From Amycolatopsis roodepoortensis (GTDB lineage Bacteria > Actinomycetota > Actinomycetes > Mycobacteriales > Pseudonocardiaceae), in contig NZ_JADBEJ010000005.1 of the NCBI RefSeq assembly GCF_014873915.1, positions 1,860,001-1,924,000 on the forward strand: 64,000 nucleotides of DNA, read 5' to 3'. This document shows positions 8,667-16,680 of this stretch, piece by piece. A program made the position numbers and the translations under genes. The number at the start of each line of letters is the position of its first letter. Within the stretch, counting starts at the first letter, position 1. The notes beneath the pieces were generated by a model. It did no database searches and was not told the DNA's origin. It was given only the letters and a program-made list of their open reading frames with translations.

Positions 8667-9571
8667 GCAGCACGCAGACCGTTCTCTATGACATCCCCGG
8701 CCCGAAGGCGCGGGCACGGAACTGGCTCTACAGCGTCCTTTTCGTCCTCGTCTTGGCGCTGGTCGTCTACTACATCTACGTGGGCTTCGACGAGAAGGGC
8801 CAATGGGCGGGTGCGCTCTGGAAACCCTTCGTCGACGGTGCGACGTGGACCCAGTTCCTGCTTCCTGGCCTGCTCAACACCCTGAAGGCAGCCGGCCTGT
8901 CGATCGTGATCGCGTTGCCGATCGGTGCGCTGCTGGGCATCGGCCGGCTGTCCGACCACAAGTGGATCCGGGTCCCGGTCGGCGCGGTCGTCGAGTTCTT
9001 CCGGGCGATCCCGGTGCTGCTGCTGATGGTGTTCGCGGCCGCGTTCTACTCCTTCTACACGGACATCGACGCGGAGATCCGCCCGCTGTTCGCCGCGGTG
9101 ACCGGACTGGTGCTTTACAACGGTTCGGTCATGGCCGAGGTGTTCCGCGCGGGGATCCTGTCGCTGCCCAAGGGCCAAGGCGAGGCCGCGTCCGCGCTGG
9201 GCATGCGCAAGACCCAGATCATGATGACCGTCCTGCTGCCGCAGGCGGTCACCCTGATGCTGCCCGCGCTGGTGAGCCAGCTCGTCGTCATCCTCAAGGA
9301 CACCGCGCTGGCCGGTCAGCTGACCATCAACTTCGACGAGTTGATCCGGGCTTCCGGGCCGCTCACCGGTCTCTACGGCAACACGATCCCGACGCTGATC
9401 GTCATCGCGATCATCTTCATCGTGCTGAACCTGCTCCTGAGCTGGTTCGCGTCGTGGCTGGAGAACAAGCTGGCGCGGCGGAAGAAGGCGCCCAAGGGCG
9501 CCAAGCCGGTGCACGACGCACCCGCGTCCGTCGTCGACGCCACCGACTTCAACACCGGTCGGTCGCTGTAG
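8663..9571 (+). CDS. gluD: Glutamate ABC importer permease GluD
   Basis: A 302-residue permease, longer than GluC because of an extended N-terminus with an extra transmembrane segment at about residues 20-42 and a charged C-terminal tail rich in lysine and arginine (about 270-285). The coupling helix EAASALGMRKTQIMMTVLLPQA and the segment FFRAIPVLLLMVF are typical of the family. It starts with ATG overlapping the gluC stop by four bases, so the two permeases are translationally coupled. The operon ends here: a strong palindrome follows 10 bases after the stop. Confidence 0.92.
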   Translation: MSSTQTVLYDIPGPKARARNWLYSVLFVLVLALVVYYIYVGFDEKGQWAGALWKPFVDGATWTQFLLPGLLNTLKAAGLSIVIALPIGALLGIGRLSDHKWIRVPVGAVVEFFRAIPVLLLMVFAAAFYSFYTDIDAEIRPLFAAVTGLVLYNGSVMAEVFRAGILSLPKGQGEAASALGMRKTQIMMTVLLPQAVTLMLPALVSQLVVILKDTALAGQLTINFDELIRASGPLTGLYGNTIPTLIVIAIIFIVLNLLLSWFASWLENKLARRKKAPKGAKPVHDAPASVVDATDFNTGRSL

Positions 9572-9580
9572 CTCCGTAAG

Positions 9581-9633
9581 TACATGAAGGCCCCCTTCCT
9601 TGCGCCCAGGTACAGGAAGGGGGCCTTCATGTA
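9581..9633. terminator. Hairpin terminator after gluD (family 1 relative)
   Basis: Arms TACATGAAGGCCCCCTTCCT and its near-perfect complement at 9611-9633 flank a short loop. The inner GAAGGCCCCCTTCC core is the same as in the palindromes at 6-60 and 21483-21535, while the outer bases and loop differ. Lying 10 bases after the gluD stop, it very likely ends the glu transcript. No T-run follows on the plus strand. Confidence 0.75.
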
Positions 9634-9692
9634 ATTCGGGATAGGCCTCTTGGTCCTGTCGGGACAGCGGCCGCTCGGCTAGCGTCGGCCGT

Positions 9693-10136
9693 ATGGCGGA
9701 CCAGGCCGCGACGCTGCTCGAAGCGCTGCCGGACCTGGCGGGCAGGTCGGTCCTGGTCGTCGGGTGCGGCGATGGCCGCTATCCACGCCTGTTGCGACAA
9801 GAGGGCGCTCGCCGCGTGGTCGGCGTCGACGCGGATCAGACGTTGATCGCGGTCGCGCAACGCGAAGAGGAACGCGACCCCGTCGGGGTTTCGTACGAGG
9901 TCCACCAGCTCGCCCGGCTGCCGGTGATGGGCGTCTTCGACATCGTGCTGGCTTTCCTGGAGTCTCCTGAGCCGCTCGGTCGCGTCGCCGTGAGCCTGGT
10001 GACGGGCGGGCTGCTGGTGGTCGTCGCCACGAACGGGCTCAACTTGGAAGAAGGCCTGCGGGACAACGGTTTCCAGGACATCGTCCTGCGCCGCCACGAA
10101 AGCGGCGACGTGCACAGCGCCCGCAAAACGGGCTGA
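9693..10136 (+). CDS. Small SAM-dependent methyltransferase-like protein
   Basis: About 147 residues. The N-terminal half reads as a class I methyltransferase Rossmann fold: motif I VLVVGCGDGRYPRLL at about residues 21-35 and the acidic end of the second strand in VVGVDADQ at about 42-49. A following segment, GVFDIVLAFLESPEP, corresponds to motif IV. The protein is short for the superfamily and lacks a recognisable substrate domain, so it may act with a partner or be degenerate. It stands alone between the glu operon and a tRNA gene on the other strand. Substrate unknown. Confidence 0.65.
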   Translation: MADQAATLLEALPDLAGRSVLVVGCGDGRYPRLLRQEGARRVVGVDADQTLIAVAQREEERDPVGVSYEVHQLARLPVMGVFDIVLAFLESPEPLGRVAVSLVTGGLLVVVATNGLNLEEGLRDNGFQDIVLRRHESGDVHSARKTG

Positions 10137-10164
10137 GTCGCGCACCCTGGTGTCGAGCCAGGCT

Positions 10165-10187
10165 GGCCGGGGCTATGAATCCCGGCC
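10165..10187. terminator. GC-rich hairpin
   Basis: GGCCGGG at 10165-10171 pairs with CCCGGCC at 10181-10187 around a nine-base loop. It lies between the methyltransferase-like gene (plus) and the tRNA gene (minus), where transcripts from both sides converge. No T-tract is present, so activity is uncertain. The rest of 10137-10283 shows no further feature. Confidence 0.45.
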
Positions 10188-10283
10188 GGTCGCCGGACCG
10201 TGCGCGTCTGGCGGTATGGGACACACGGACCCCACACCGCCGCACCGGTACGACGGAACAGATTTCCCCGCCGTGCCGGGGCG

Positions 10284-10355
10284 TAGCGCGTGTGGGAGTC
10301 GAACCCACGTCACCGGGGTGAAAACCCGGTATCCCTTCCGCTGGACCAACGCGCC
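10284..10355 (-). tRNA. tRNA-Glu (anticodon UUC)
   Basis: On the minus strand a 72-base cloverleaf can be drawn: acceptor GGCGCGT pairing with ACGCGCT (one G-U pair at the first position), D-stem GTCC with GGAT, anticodon stem CCGGG with CCCGG around the loop TTTTCAC, and T-arm GTGGG-TTCGACT-CCCAC. The anticodon is TTC, so it reads GAA and GAG as glutamate. The discriminator is A and CCA is not encoded, as is usual in actinomycetes. The acceptor stem was judged by hand. Confidence 0.88.
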
Positions 10356-10360
10356 TTGGC

Positions 10361-10408
10361 CTGGAACACAGTCCGGCGCGCGCCGCGCACCGGACTGCTT
10401 CGTTCCAG
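10361..10408. repeat. Inverted repeat just upstream of tRNA-Glu
   Basis: CTGGAAC and CAGTCCGG at 10361-10376 are mirrored by CCGGACTG and GTTCCAG at 10391-10408, with a GC-rich loop. On the minus strand the hairpin would end six bases before the tRNA 5' end. It could be a processing or termination signal between the tiny gene upstream and the tRNA. Confidence 0.5.
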
Positions 10409-10431
10409 AAATTCAGGGTCACCAAAAGAAA

Positions 10432-10462
10432 AGCCGCCCGTTCGGTTTCCCGAAGGGCGGCT
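10432..10462 (-). terminator. Intrinsic terminator of the tiny gene
   Basis: On the minus strand AGCCGCCC-TTCGG pairs with CCGAA-GGGCGGCT (one bulged base, four-base loop), followed at once by the T-rich tract TTTTCTTTT. This is one of the few canonical Rho-independent terminators in the window. It starts 20 bases after the stop codon of the 22-codon gene at 10482-10550 and would end a transcript carrying only that gene. Confidence 0.8.
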
Positions 10463-10481
10463 CCACGTGTGCGACGTCCGG

Positions 10482-10550
10482 CTAGGACGGCGGCGTGGAG
10501 CCGTGTTTCTCTTCCATGCCAAGGAACATGGCGTAACAACGTCGCGTCAT
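10482..10550 (-). CDS. 22-residue small protein with own SD and terminator
   Basis: A minus-strand frame of 22 codons. It begins MTRRCYAMFLG, continues with MEEKHG and ends STPPS before TAG. A near-perfect Shine-Dalgarno sequence, AAGGAGGA (10554-10561), stands directly upstream with four bases between GGAGG and the ATG, and an intrinsic terminator follows 20 bases after the stop. The combination of strong ribosome binding site, short frame and terminator makes translation likely. The peptide has a basic start, a short hydrophobic middle (CYAMFLGM) and a polar, proline-ending tail; it has no signal peptide or long membrane helix. I do not recognise a family. It is not a leader for sdhB, which lies behind it on the same strand in the upstream direction. 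Expression is inferred. Confidence 0.6.
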   Translation of the reverse strand: MTRRCYAMFLGMEEKHGSTPPS

Positions 10551-10615
10551 GTGTCCTCCTTGGTCGGTGTGCGGTAAGTGTGCGACAGGCATAGGGGCGG
10601 CGGCAACCGATTTAG

Positions 10616-10661
10616 CTCGTGAGTGGTAAGGACGGTTAGAACCGTCCTTACCACTCACGAG
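10616..10661. repeat. 46-bp perfect palindrome, family 3 (copy A)
   Basis: Arms of 22 bases (10616-10637 and 10640-10661) are perfect complements around a two-base loop; the arm begins CTCGTGAGTGGTAAGGACGG. The copy at 43986-44031 differs by one base in each arm, and the two changes restore pairing (A-T replaced by G-C). It lies six bases after the sdhB stop and probably terminates the sdh operon. Confidence 0.85.
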
Positions 10662-10667
10662 AGGTGA

Positions 10668-11420
10668 CTACTTGTCCCGCCGGAAAAGCTTGTTCCCCAG
10701 CCACACGATGGGGTCGTACTTCCGGTCGGCGACGCGTTCCTTCATCGGGATCAGCGCGTTGTCGGTGATGTGGATGCCCTCCGGGCATACGTCCGAGCAG
10801 CACTTGGTGATGTTGCAGTAGCCGAGCCCGTGCTCCTCCTGCGCCTCGTCACGCCGGTCGGCGACGTCGAGGGGGTGCATTTCGAGTTCGGCGATCCGCA
10901 TCAGATACCGGGGGCCGGCGAAGGCCTCCTTGTTCTCCTCGTGGTCACGCACCACGTGGCAGGTGTTCTGGCACAGGAAGCACTCGATGCACTTGCGGAA
11001 CTCCTGTGAGCGCTCGACGTCCACCTGCTGCATCCGGTACTCCCCCGGCTTGAGGTCAGGTGGCGGCGTGAACGACGGGATCTCGCGGGCCTTGGTGTAG
11101 TTGAACGACACGTCGGTCACCAGGTCGCGGATCACCGGGAACGTCCGCATCGGGGTCACGGTGATGACCTCGTCCTCGGTGAAGGTCGACATCCGGGTCA
11201 TGCACAGCAGCCGCGGTTTGCCGTTGATCTCCGCCGAGCAGGATCCGCATTTGCCCGCCTTGCAGTTCCACCGCACCGCCAGGTCCGAGGCCTGGGTGGC
11301 CTGCAACCGGTGGATGATGTCGAGGACGACCTCGCCCTCGTTGACCTCGACGCTGTAGTCCTGCAGCTCCCCCGAATCGGCGTCACCGCGCCAGACCCGG
11401 AAACTCGCCTTGTAGCTCAT
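10668..11420 (-). CDS. sdhB: Succinate dehydrogenase iron-sulfur subunit (Sdh1 type)
   Basis: 250 residues. It carries electrons from the flavoprotein to the membrane quinone. The [2Fe-2S] ligands are in CKAGKCGSC plus a later Cys (about C53, C58, C61, C73). The second domain has CIECFLCQNTC (C144, C147, C150, C154) and CNITKCCSDVCPEG (C202-C212) for the other clusters. Start at 11420 overlaps the sdhA stop by four bases. The gene order anchor, flavoprotein, iron-sulfur protein and the subunit sizes match the mycobacterial Sdh1 complex (Rv0249c-Rv0248c-Rv0247c) rather than the classical sdhCDAB set. It is the last gene of the operon, followed by a strong palindrome. Confidence 0.93.
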   Translation of the reverse strand: MSYKASFRVWRGDADSGELQDYSVEVNEGEVVLDIIHRLQATQASDLAVRWNCKAGKCGSCSAEINGKPRLLCMTRMSTFTEDEVITVTPMRTFPVIRDLVTDVSFNYTKAREIPSFTPPPDLKPGEYRMQQVDVERSQEFRKCIECFLCQNTCHVVRDHEENKEAFAGPRYLMRIAELEMHPLDVADRRDEAQEEHGLGYCNITKCCSDVCPEGIHITDNALIPMKERVADRKYDPIVWLGNKLFRRDK

Positions 11421-13360
11421 GCCGGACTCCCGGGGTGCGAGGCCAGTTCTTCGTCGGTGTAGTACTTCCCCAGCTCGGACAGTTCGAAAAGCTCCAGCAG
11501 GTCCTGTCGCAGCGGGGTCTGTTCCTTGACCTCGATGCCGATCTCCGGCACCACCGGGTTGTCGCCCGGTGTGGCCGAGCAGACCAGGAGTTTGTTGCGC
11601 CACTGGGCGTCCATACCCGGGTGATCGTCGCGGGTGTGCCCGCCCCGGCTCTCGGTCCGCATCAACGCGGCCCGCGCCACGCATTCGCTGACCATCAGCA
11701 TGTTCCGCAGATCGACGGCGAGATGCCAGCCGGGGTTGAACTGCCGGTGCCCTTCGACGGTGACCCGCTTGATCCGCTCGCGCAGTTCCCCGAGCTTCTC
11801 CAGCGCCCGCTCGATCTCCTCCGCCTTGCGGATGATGCCGACCAGATCGTTCATCGACTGCTGCAGCTCGGTGTGCAGGCTGTACGGGTTCTCCTCGACG
11901 CCGTCACCAGGCGGGTCGAACGGCGCGAGCGCCATCGCCGCGGCGGCGTCCACATCGGACTGACTGACCTTGGGGCGGTCCTTCAGTTCCGACACGTAGG
12001 ACGCGGCGCCGAGGCCCGCACGACGGCCGAAGACCAGCAGATCCGACAGCGAGTTGCCGCCGAGCCGGTTCGAGCCGTGCATCCCGCCCGAGCACTCCCC
12101 AGCGGCGAACAGCCCCGGCACGCTCGACGACGCGGTATCCGGGTCGACCTCGATCCCGCCCATCACGTAGTGACAGGTGGGGCCGACCTCCATCGGCTCC
12201 TTGGTGATGTCGACGTCGGCGAGTTCCTTGAACTGGTGGTACATCGACGGCAGCCGCTTGCGGATCTCCTCCGCGGGCAGCCTGCTGGCGATGTCGAGGA
12301 AGACCCCGCCGTGCGGCGATCCCCGGCCGGCCTTGACCTCGGAGTTGATCGCGCGCGCCACCTCGTCCCGCGGCAGGAGATCCGGGGTGCGCCGGTTGTT
12401 GTCGGCGTCGGTGTACCAGCGGTCGGCTTCTTCCTCGCTGTCCGCGTACTGCCCCTTGAAGACCTCGGGAACGTACTCGAACATGAACCGCTTGTCCTCG
12501 GTGTTCTTGAGGACCCCGCCGTCACCGCGGACGCCTTCGGTGACCAGGATCCCCTTCACGCTCGGCGGCCAGACCATGCCGGTCGGGTGGAACTGGACGA
12601 ACTCCATGTTGATGAGCTTCGCCCCGGCCCGTAGCGCCAGCGCGTGGCCGTCACCGGTGTACTCCCACGAGTTCGACGTGACCTTGAACGACTTGCCGAT
12701 GCCGCCGGTGGCGAGCACCACCGCCGGCGTCTCGAACAGGATGAACCGGCCGCTCTCGCGCCAATACCCGAAGGCGCCCGAAATCCGGCTCTGTCCTTCC
12801 GGGGCACCCGGACCCGGGCTATCAGTCAGCAGTTCGGTGATCGTGCACTCGGCGAAGACCTTGATCCTCGCCTCGTAGTCACCGGTCTCCTTGAAGTCCT
12901 CCTGTTGCAGCGAAACGATTTTCTGCTGCATCGTGCGGATCAGTTCGAGCCCGGTGCGGTCGCCGACGTGCGCCAGGCGCGGGTACGTGTGCCCGCCGAA
13001 GTTCCGCTGGCTGATCCGGCCGTCGGCCGTGCGGTCGAACAGGGCGCCGTAGGTCTCCAGTTCCCAGACCCGGTCCGGCGCCTCCCTGGCGTGGAGTTCG
13101 GCCATCCGCCAGTTGTTGAGGAACTTCCCGCCGCGCATGGTGTCGCGGAAGTGCACCTGCCAGTTGTCGTTCGAGTTCGCGTTGCCCATCGACGCCGCGC
13201 AGCCGCCTTCGGCCATCACCGTATGCGCCTTGCCGAAGAGCGATTTGCACACCACCGCGACGCTGAAGCCACGTTCACGGGCTTCGATGACCGCGCGGAG
13301 ACCGGCACCGCCGGCACCGATCACCACCACGTCGTAGTTGAGCCGTTCGACCTCGGTCAT
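11417..13360 (-). CDS. sdhA: Succinate dehydrogenase flavoprotein subunit (Sdh1 type)
   Basis: 647 residues from the ATG at 13360. The N-terminal dinucleotide fold reads DVVVIGAGGAGLRA (10-23). KAHTVMAEGGCAASMGN contains the His (about 46) that normally binds FAD covalently. Active-site regions typical of succinate oxidation follow, including HPTGM and the C-terminal segment ESRGGHTRDDHPGMD. A GTG at 13372 would add four residues, but the GAGG ribosome binding site is placed better for the ATG at 13360. It oxidises succinate to fumarate in the citric acid cycle and passes electrons to SdhB. Confidence 0.94.
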   Translation of the reverse strand: MTEVERLNYDVVVIGAGGAGLRAVIEARERGFSVAVVCKSLFGKAHTVMAEGGCAASMGNANSNDNWQVHFRDTMRGGKFLNNWRMAELHAREAPDRVWELETYGALFDRTADGRISQRNFGGHTYPRLAHVGDRTGLELIRTMQQKIVSLQQEDFKETGDYEARIKVFAECTITELLTDSPGPGAPEGQSRISGAFGYWRESGRFILFETPAVVLATGGIGKSFKVTSNSWEYTGDGHALALRAGAKLINMEFVQFHPTGMVWPPSVKGILVTEGVRGDGGVLKNTEDKRFMFEYVPEVFKGQYADSEEEADRWYTDADNNRRTPDLLPRDEVARAINSEVKAGRGSPHGGVFLDIASRLPAEEIRKRLPSMYHQFKELADVDITKEPMEVGPTCHYVMGGIEVDPDTASSSVPGLFAAGECSGGMHGSNRLGGNSLSDLLVFGRRAGLGAASYVSELKDRPKVSQSDVDAAAAMALAPFDPPGDGVEENPYSLHTELQQSMNDLVGIIRKAEEIERALEKLGELRERIKRVTVEGHRQFNPGWHLAVDLRNMLMVSECVARAALMRTESRGGHTRDDHPGMDAQWRNKLLVCSATPGDNPVVPEIGIEVKEQTPLRQDLLELFELSELGKYYTDEELASHPGSPA

Positions 13361-13411
13361 GAAAAGAGCCACCTCGAAGCTTGTCGCCGGGGACGGGAGA
13401 TTCCCGCGCCG

Positions 13412-14242
13412 CTAGTTGATGAACCGCAGATCCGAAATCGCGCCGCTCGCCACGAGCATCACGTAGAGATCGGTCAGCACGAGCGTGCCGAGCGTCGTCC
13501 ACGCCAGCGCCATGTGACGGGTGTTGAGCTTCGTCACCTGGGTCCAGATCCAGTAGCGCACCGGGTGTTTGGAGAAGTGCTTGAGCCTGCCGCCGGTCAC
13601 GTGACGGCACGAGTGGCAGGACAACGTGTACGCCCACAACAGGATCACGTTGCCGAGTAGCACGATGTTGCCGAGCCCGAAACCGAAGCCGCCGGTCTTG
13701 CCGTGGAACGCGGTGATCGCGTCGTAGGTGTTGATCAGCGAGACGACCACGGCCACGTAGAAGAAGTAGCGGTGGGCGTTCTGGATGATCAGCGGCAGTC
13801 GCGTCTCACCGGTGTACTTCGCGTGCGGTTCGGCGACCGCGCAGGCGGGCGGCGAGAACCAGACGGCCCGGTAGTAGGCCTTGCGGTAGTAGTAGCAGGT
13901 CAGCCGGAAGCCCAGCAGAAACGGCAGGACGAGGAAGCCGAGCGGGATGAAGCTCGGCAACTCGCCGATCCAGGCCCCGAAATGCCGGGAGCCTTCAACA
14001 CAGGATTCCGAGACGCAGGGCGAATAGAAGGGCGTCAGGTAGTGGTACTCGGGCACCCAGTAGGCGGTGCGCACGAAGGACCTGATCGTCGCGTAGATGA
14101 TGAAGGCGGAGAGGCCGAGGACGGTCAGCAGCGGGGACAGCCACCACCGGTCGGTGCGCAGCGTTTTTTCGGCGATCCGGGCCCGCGACGGTGCGCGGAC
14201 CCCCGTACCCCGTCCGGCCTCGTTGCCGGCGGGGGCGCTCAC
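13412..14242 (-). CDS. sdhC: Succinate dehydrogenase membrane anchor subunit
   Basis: 276 residues with about five hydrophobic segments, near residues 33-55, 96-115, 155-172, 190-212 and 245-268. It has the size and layout of the single large membrane anchor of mycobacterial Sdh1 (Rv0249c), not of the two small anchors of the enterobacterial enzyme. Histidines near helix ends (for example in QNAHRYFF and LSCHSCRHV) are candidate haem or quinone-site ligands, but this cannot be settled by eye. The ATG overlaps the stop of the preceding small gene by four bases. The 51 bases between this gene and sdhA contain the sdhA ribosome binding site. Confidence 0.88.
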   Translation of the reverse strand: MSAPAGNEAGRGTGVRAPSRARIAEKTLRTDRWWLSPLLTVLGLSAFIIYATIRSFVRTAYWVPEYHYLTPFYSPCVSESCVEGSRHFGAWIGELPSFIPLGFLVLPFLLGFRLTCYYYRKAYYRAVWFSPPACAVAEPHAKYTGETRLPLIIQNAHRYFFYVAVVVSLINTYDAITAFHGKTGGFGFGLGNIVLLGNVILLWAYTLSCHSCRHVTGGRLKHFSKHPVRYWIWTQVTKLNTRHMALAWTTLGTLVLTDLYVMLVASGAISDLRFIN

Positions 14243-14526
14243 CGCTGGTCGCGCTTGTAGCCGCCGACGCCTTCGTCATCGGCGCCCTGCCACAGCGCCG
14301 GGTCGTAGGGCGTATCGGGAACTTGGACCCGGTCGGCGGCCTTCGCCTGAGCGGGCACCGCGTTCGGGGTCGTGTCGAGGTCGGTCGCGTCGATGTCGAG
14401 CCGCTCGACGTCGTTCGCCAGGCGCCGTACCGCCGAGGCGTCGCCGTATCGGGACCGCAGCGCGCCGACGCACTGCCTCAACTGACCGATGGCTCGCCGA
14501 AGCTCGGCGATCTCTGTGGTGGACAT
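14239..14526 (-). CDS. Small first gene of sdh operon, Rv0250c-like
   Basis: 95 residues, mostly helical and charged, with a likely coiled coil at about residues 1-45 (STTEIAELRRAIGQLRQ and onward) and an extended C-terminus containing DTPYDPALWQGADDEG. A GGGAGG ribosome binding site precedes the ATG at 14526. The stop overlaps the membrane anchor start, so it is coupled to the sdh genes. In mycobacteria a protein of about the same length, Rv0250c, stands at the same place before the Sdh1 anchor gene, and this appears to be its counterpart on grounds of size and position. No catalytic motif is visible; an assembly or regulatory role for Sdh1 is a guess. Confidence 0.75.
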   Translation of the reverse strand: MSTTEIAELRRAIGQLRQCVGALRSRYGDASAVRRLANDVERLDIDATDLDTTPNAVPAQAKAADRVQVPDTPYDPALWQGADDEGVGGYKRDQR

Positions 14527-14617
14527 CGGTACCTCCCGATGGTCGGTTCGGTTGGCCGCTTGAGCCTTCGAAGGCCAGCGATTCCTCGCCGTCTCGACTC
14601 TGCCGCGCGTTGTGCAA

Positions 14618-14633
14618 TGTGACAAGTAGCACA
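14618..14633. promoter_or_regulatory. CRP-like site 1 between sdh and edd
   Basis: TGTGA-CAAGTA-GCACA has the spacing of the CRP-family consensus TGTGA-N6-TCACA with one mismatch. It lies 92 bases upstream of the first sdh-operon gene. A second, perfectly symmetric site is 30 bases away, about three helical turns centre to centre. Confidence 0.55.
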
Positions 14634-14647
14634 GTGGAACCTAGTGA

Positions 14648-14663
14648 CGTGACGGAGGTCACG
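14648..14663. promoter_or_regulatory. CRP-like site 2 between sdh and edd
   Basis: CGTGA-CGGAGG-TCACG is an interrupted perfect palindrome with the GTGA-N6-TCAC pattern recognised by CRP/Cmr-type regulators of actinobacteria. It is 122 bases before the first sdh-operon gene and 128 bases before edd, so one regulator could act on both operons. The rest of 14527-14790 shows no other clear element. Confidence 0.6.
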
Positions 14664-14790
14664 CGAGTCGATCTTCTGTATCGATTTTGATTCGGGCTTT
14701 CCCCTGGGTTACTGTGGCCACTGTCACGACCCAGCGACGTCAGCGTTGCCGTCCCGCGGACCACCACGACCAGTGATCCGGAGCCGGACA

Positions 14791-16680
14791 ATGAGCACCG
14801 CCCCGAACGTCCACCCCATCATCGCCGAAGTCACCGAACGCATCGCGGCCCGCAGCGCCGAAACCCGCGCCGCGCATCTCGAGCGCGTCGCCGCCGCCCA
14901 CGAGGAAGGGCCGGTGCGGCGCGGTCTCGACTGCAGCAACCTCGCCCACGGCTTCGCCGCGATGGAAGGTGTCGACAAAGCGGCACTGCGCGCCGCGCGG
15001 GCGCCGGGCGTCGCGATCGTCTCGTCCTACAACGACATGCTTTCGGCTCACCAGCCGATGCAGGAGTACCCCGCGATGCTGAAGGGCTCGGTCCGCCAGG
15101 CGGGCGGGGTCGCCCAGTTCGCCGGTGGCGTGCCCGCGATGTGCGACGGCGTCACCCAGGGCCGTCCGGGGATGGAGCTGTCGCTGTTCAGCCGCGAGGT
15201 GATCGCGATGTCGACCGCGATCGCGCTGTCCCACGACATGTTCGACGCGGCGCTGCTGCTCGGCGTCTGCGACAAGATCGTGCCCGGCCTGCTGATCGGG
15301 GCGCTGTCCTTCGGACACCTCCCGGCGATCCTGGTGCCCGCCGGGCCGATGAACTCGGGCCTGCCGAACAAGGAGAAGGCGCGCGTGCGCCAGCTCTACG
15401 CCGAGGGCAAGGCGACGCGCGAAGACCTGCTGGACGCCGAAGCGGCTTCGTACCACTCGGCGGGCACGTGCACCTTCTACGGCACCGCCAACTCCAACCA
15501 GATGGTCGTCGAGGTGATGGGCCTGCACCTGCCGGGCGCCAGCTTCGTGCAGCCGAACTCGGCGCTGCGGAAGGCGCTCACCGAAGAGGCCGGACGCCGC
15601 GTCGTGAAGCTTTCGCGGGGCGAGGAGTACACGCCGGTCTCGCGCGTGATCGACGAGAAGGCCGTCGTCAACGGTGTCATCGCGCTGCTCGCCACGGGCG
15701 GTTCGACCAACCACACGATGCATCTCGTCGCGATCGCCGCCGCCGCGGGCATCCAGCTGACCTGGGACGACTTCTCCGACCTGTCCTCGGTGATCCCCCT
15801 GCTGGCGCGCGTGTACCCGAACGGCAGCGCCGACATCAACCACTTCCACGCCGCCGGGGGCATCCAGTTCCTGGTCGGCACGCTGCTCGACGCGGGCCTG
15901 CTGCACGAGGACGTCCAGACCGTCGCCGGGCCGGGGCTGCACCGCTACCGGCAGGAGCCGATCCTCTCCGAAGGCGAGCTGGTCTGGCGTGACGTCCCGA
16001 CCCGCAGCCTCGATGAGGACGTGCTGCGTCCGGTGTGGCGGCCGTTCGCCGCCGACGGTGGGCTGCGGATGGTCGCGGGCAACCTCGGCCGCGCGGTGAT
16101 CAAGGTGTCGGCGGTGGCGCCGGAGCACCGGATCGTCCAGGCGCCGGCGCGGGTGTTCACCGACCAGAAGTCCTTCAAGGACGCTTTCGAGGCGGGCGAG
16201 CTGGACCGCGACGTCGTCGTGGTCATCCGGCAGCAGGGCCCGCAGGCCAACGGGATGCCGGAGCTGCACGGGCTCACCCCGGCGCTCGGGGTGCTGATGG
16301 ACCGCGGGCACCAGGTGGCGTTGCTCACCGACGGCCGGATGTCGGGCGCGTCCGGCAAGATCCCCGCGGCGATCCAGGTGACGCCGGAAGCCGCCGTGGG
16401 AGGCCCGATCGCGCGGATCGCCGACGGCGACGTCGTCCGCCTCGACGCCAAGGCCGGGACGCTCGACGTCCTCGTGGGTGACGAAGAACTCGCCCGCCGT
16501 GAACTGGTGGATTCCCCGCCTTCGGAGGCATCCTGGACCGGCACCGGCCGGGAGCTGTTCGCGGCGCTGCGCCGAGCGGTCGGCCCCGCCGATCAGGGCG
16601 CGAGCGTGTTCGGACCGCTCACGCCGGAACACTTCGGCGCTCCGGCGCACACGTTGACCCCTGTGGAGGTAACCCAGTGA
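14791..16680 (+). CDS. edd: Phosphogluconate dehydratase
   Basis: 629 residues. It converts 6-phosphogluconate to 2-keto-3-deoxy-6-phosphogluconate in the Entner-Doudoroff pathway. Family motifs are VSSYNDMLSAHQPM near residue 77, MCDGVTQGRPGMELSLFSRE near 127 and LGVCDKIVPGLL near 160, which include cluster-binding cysteines, then GGSTNHTMHL and DGRMSGASGKIPAA towards the C-terminus. Length separates it from the shorter dihydroxyacid dehydratase IlvD. The start at 14791 has a GGAG sequence just upstream. The directly coupled eda gene confirms the pathway assignment. It is transcribed divergently from the sdh operon. Confidence 0.93.
   Translation: MSTAPNVHPIIAEVTERIAARSAETRAAHLERVAAAHEEGPVRRGLDCSNLAHGFAAMEGVDKAALRAARAPGVAIVSSYNDMLSAHQPMQEYPAMLKGSVRQAGGVAQFAGGVPAMCDGVTQGRPGMELSLFSREVIAMSTAIALSHDMFDAALLLGVCDKIVPGLLIGALSFGHLPAILVPAGPMNSGLPNKEKARVRQLYAEGKATREDLLDAEAASYHSAGTCTFYGTANSNQMVVEVMGLHLPGASFVQPNSALRKALTEEAGRRVVKLSRGEEYTPVSRVIDEKAVVNGVIALLATGGSTNHTMHLVAIAAAAGIQLTWDDFSDLSSVIPLLARVYPNGSADINHFHAAGGIQFLVGTLLDAGLLHEDVQTVAGPGLHRYRQEPILSEGELVWRDVPTRSLDEDVLRPVWRPFAADGGLRMVAGNLGRAVIKVSAVAPEHRIVQAPARVFTDQKSFKDAFEAGELDRDVVVVIRQQGPQANGMPELHGLTPALGVLMDRGHQVALLTDGRMSGASGKIPAAIQVTPEAAVGGPIARIADGDVVRLDAKAGTLDVLVGDEELARRELVDSPPSEASWTGTGRELFAALRRAVGPADQGASVFGPLTPEHFGAPAHTLTPVEVTQ

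Noticed and set aside
10137..10283. A second tRNA next to tRNA-Glu
   Set aside because: The stem-loops here do not form a cloverleaf; only one GC-rich hairpin is supported.
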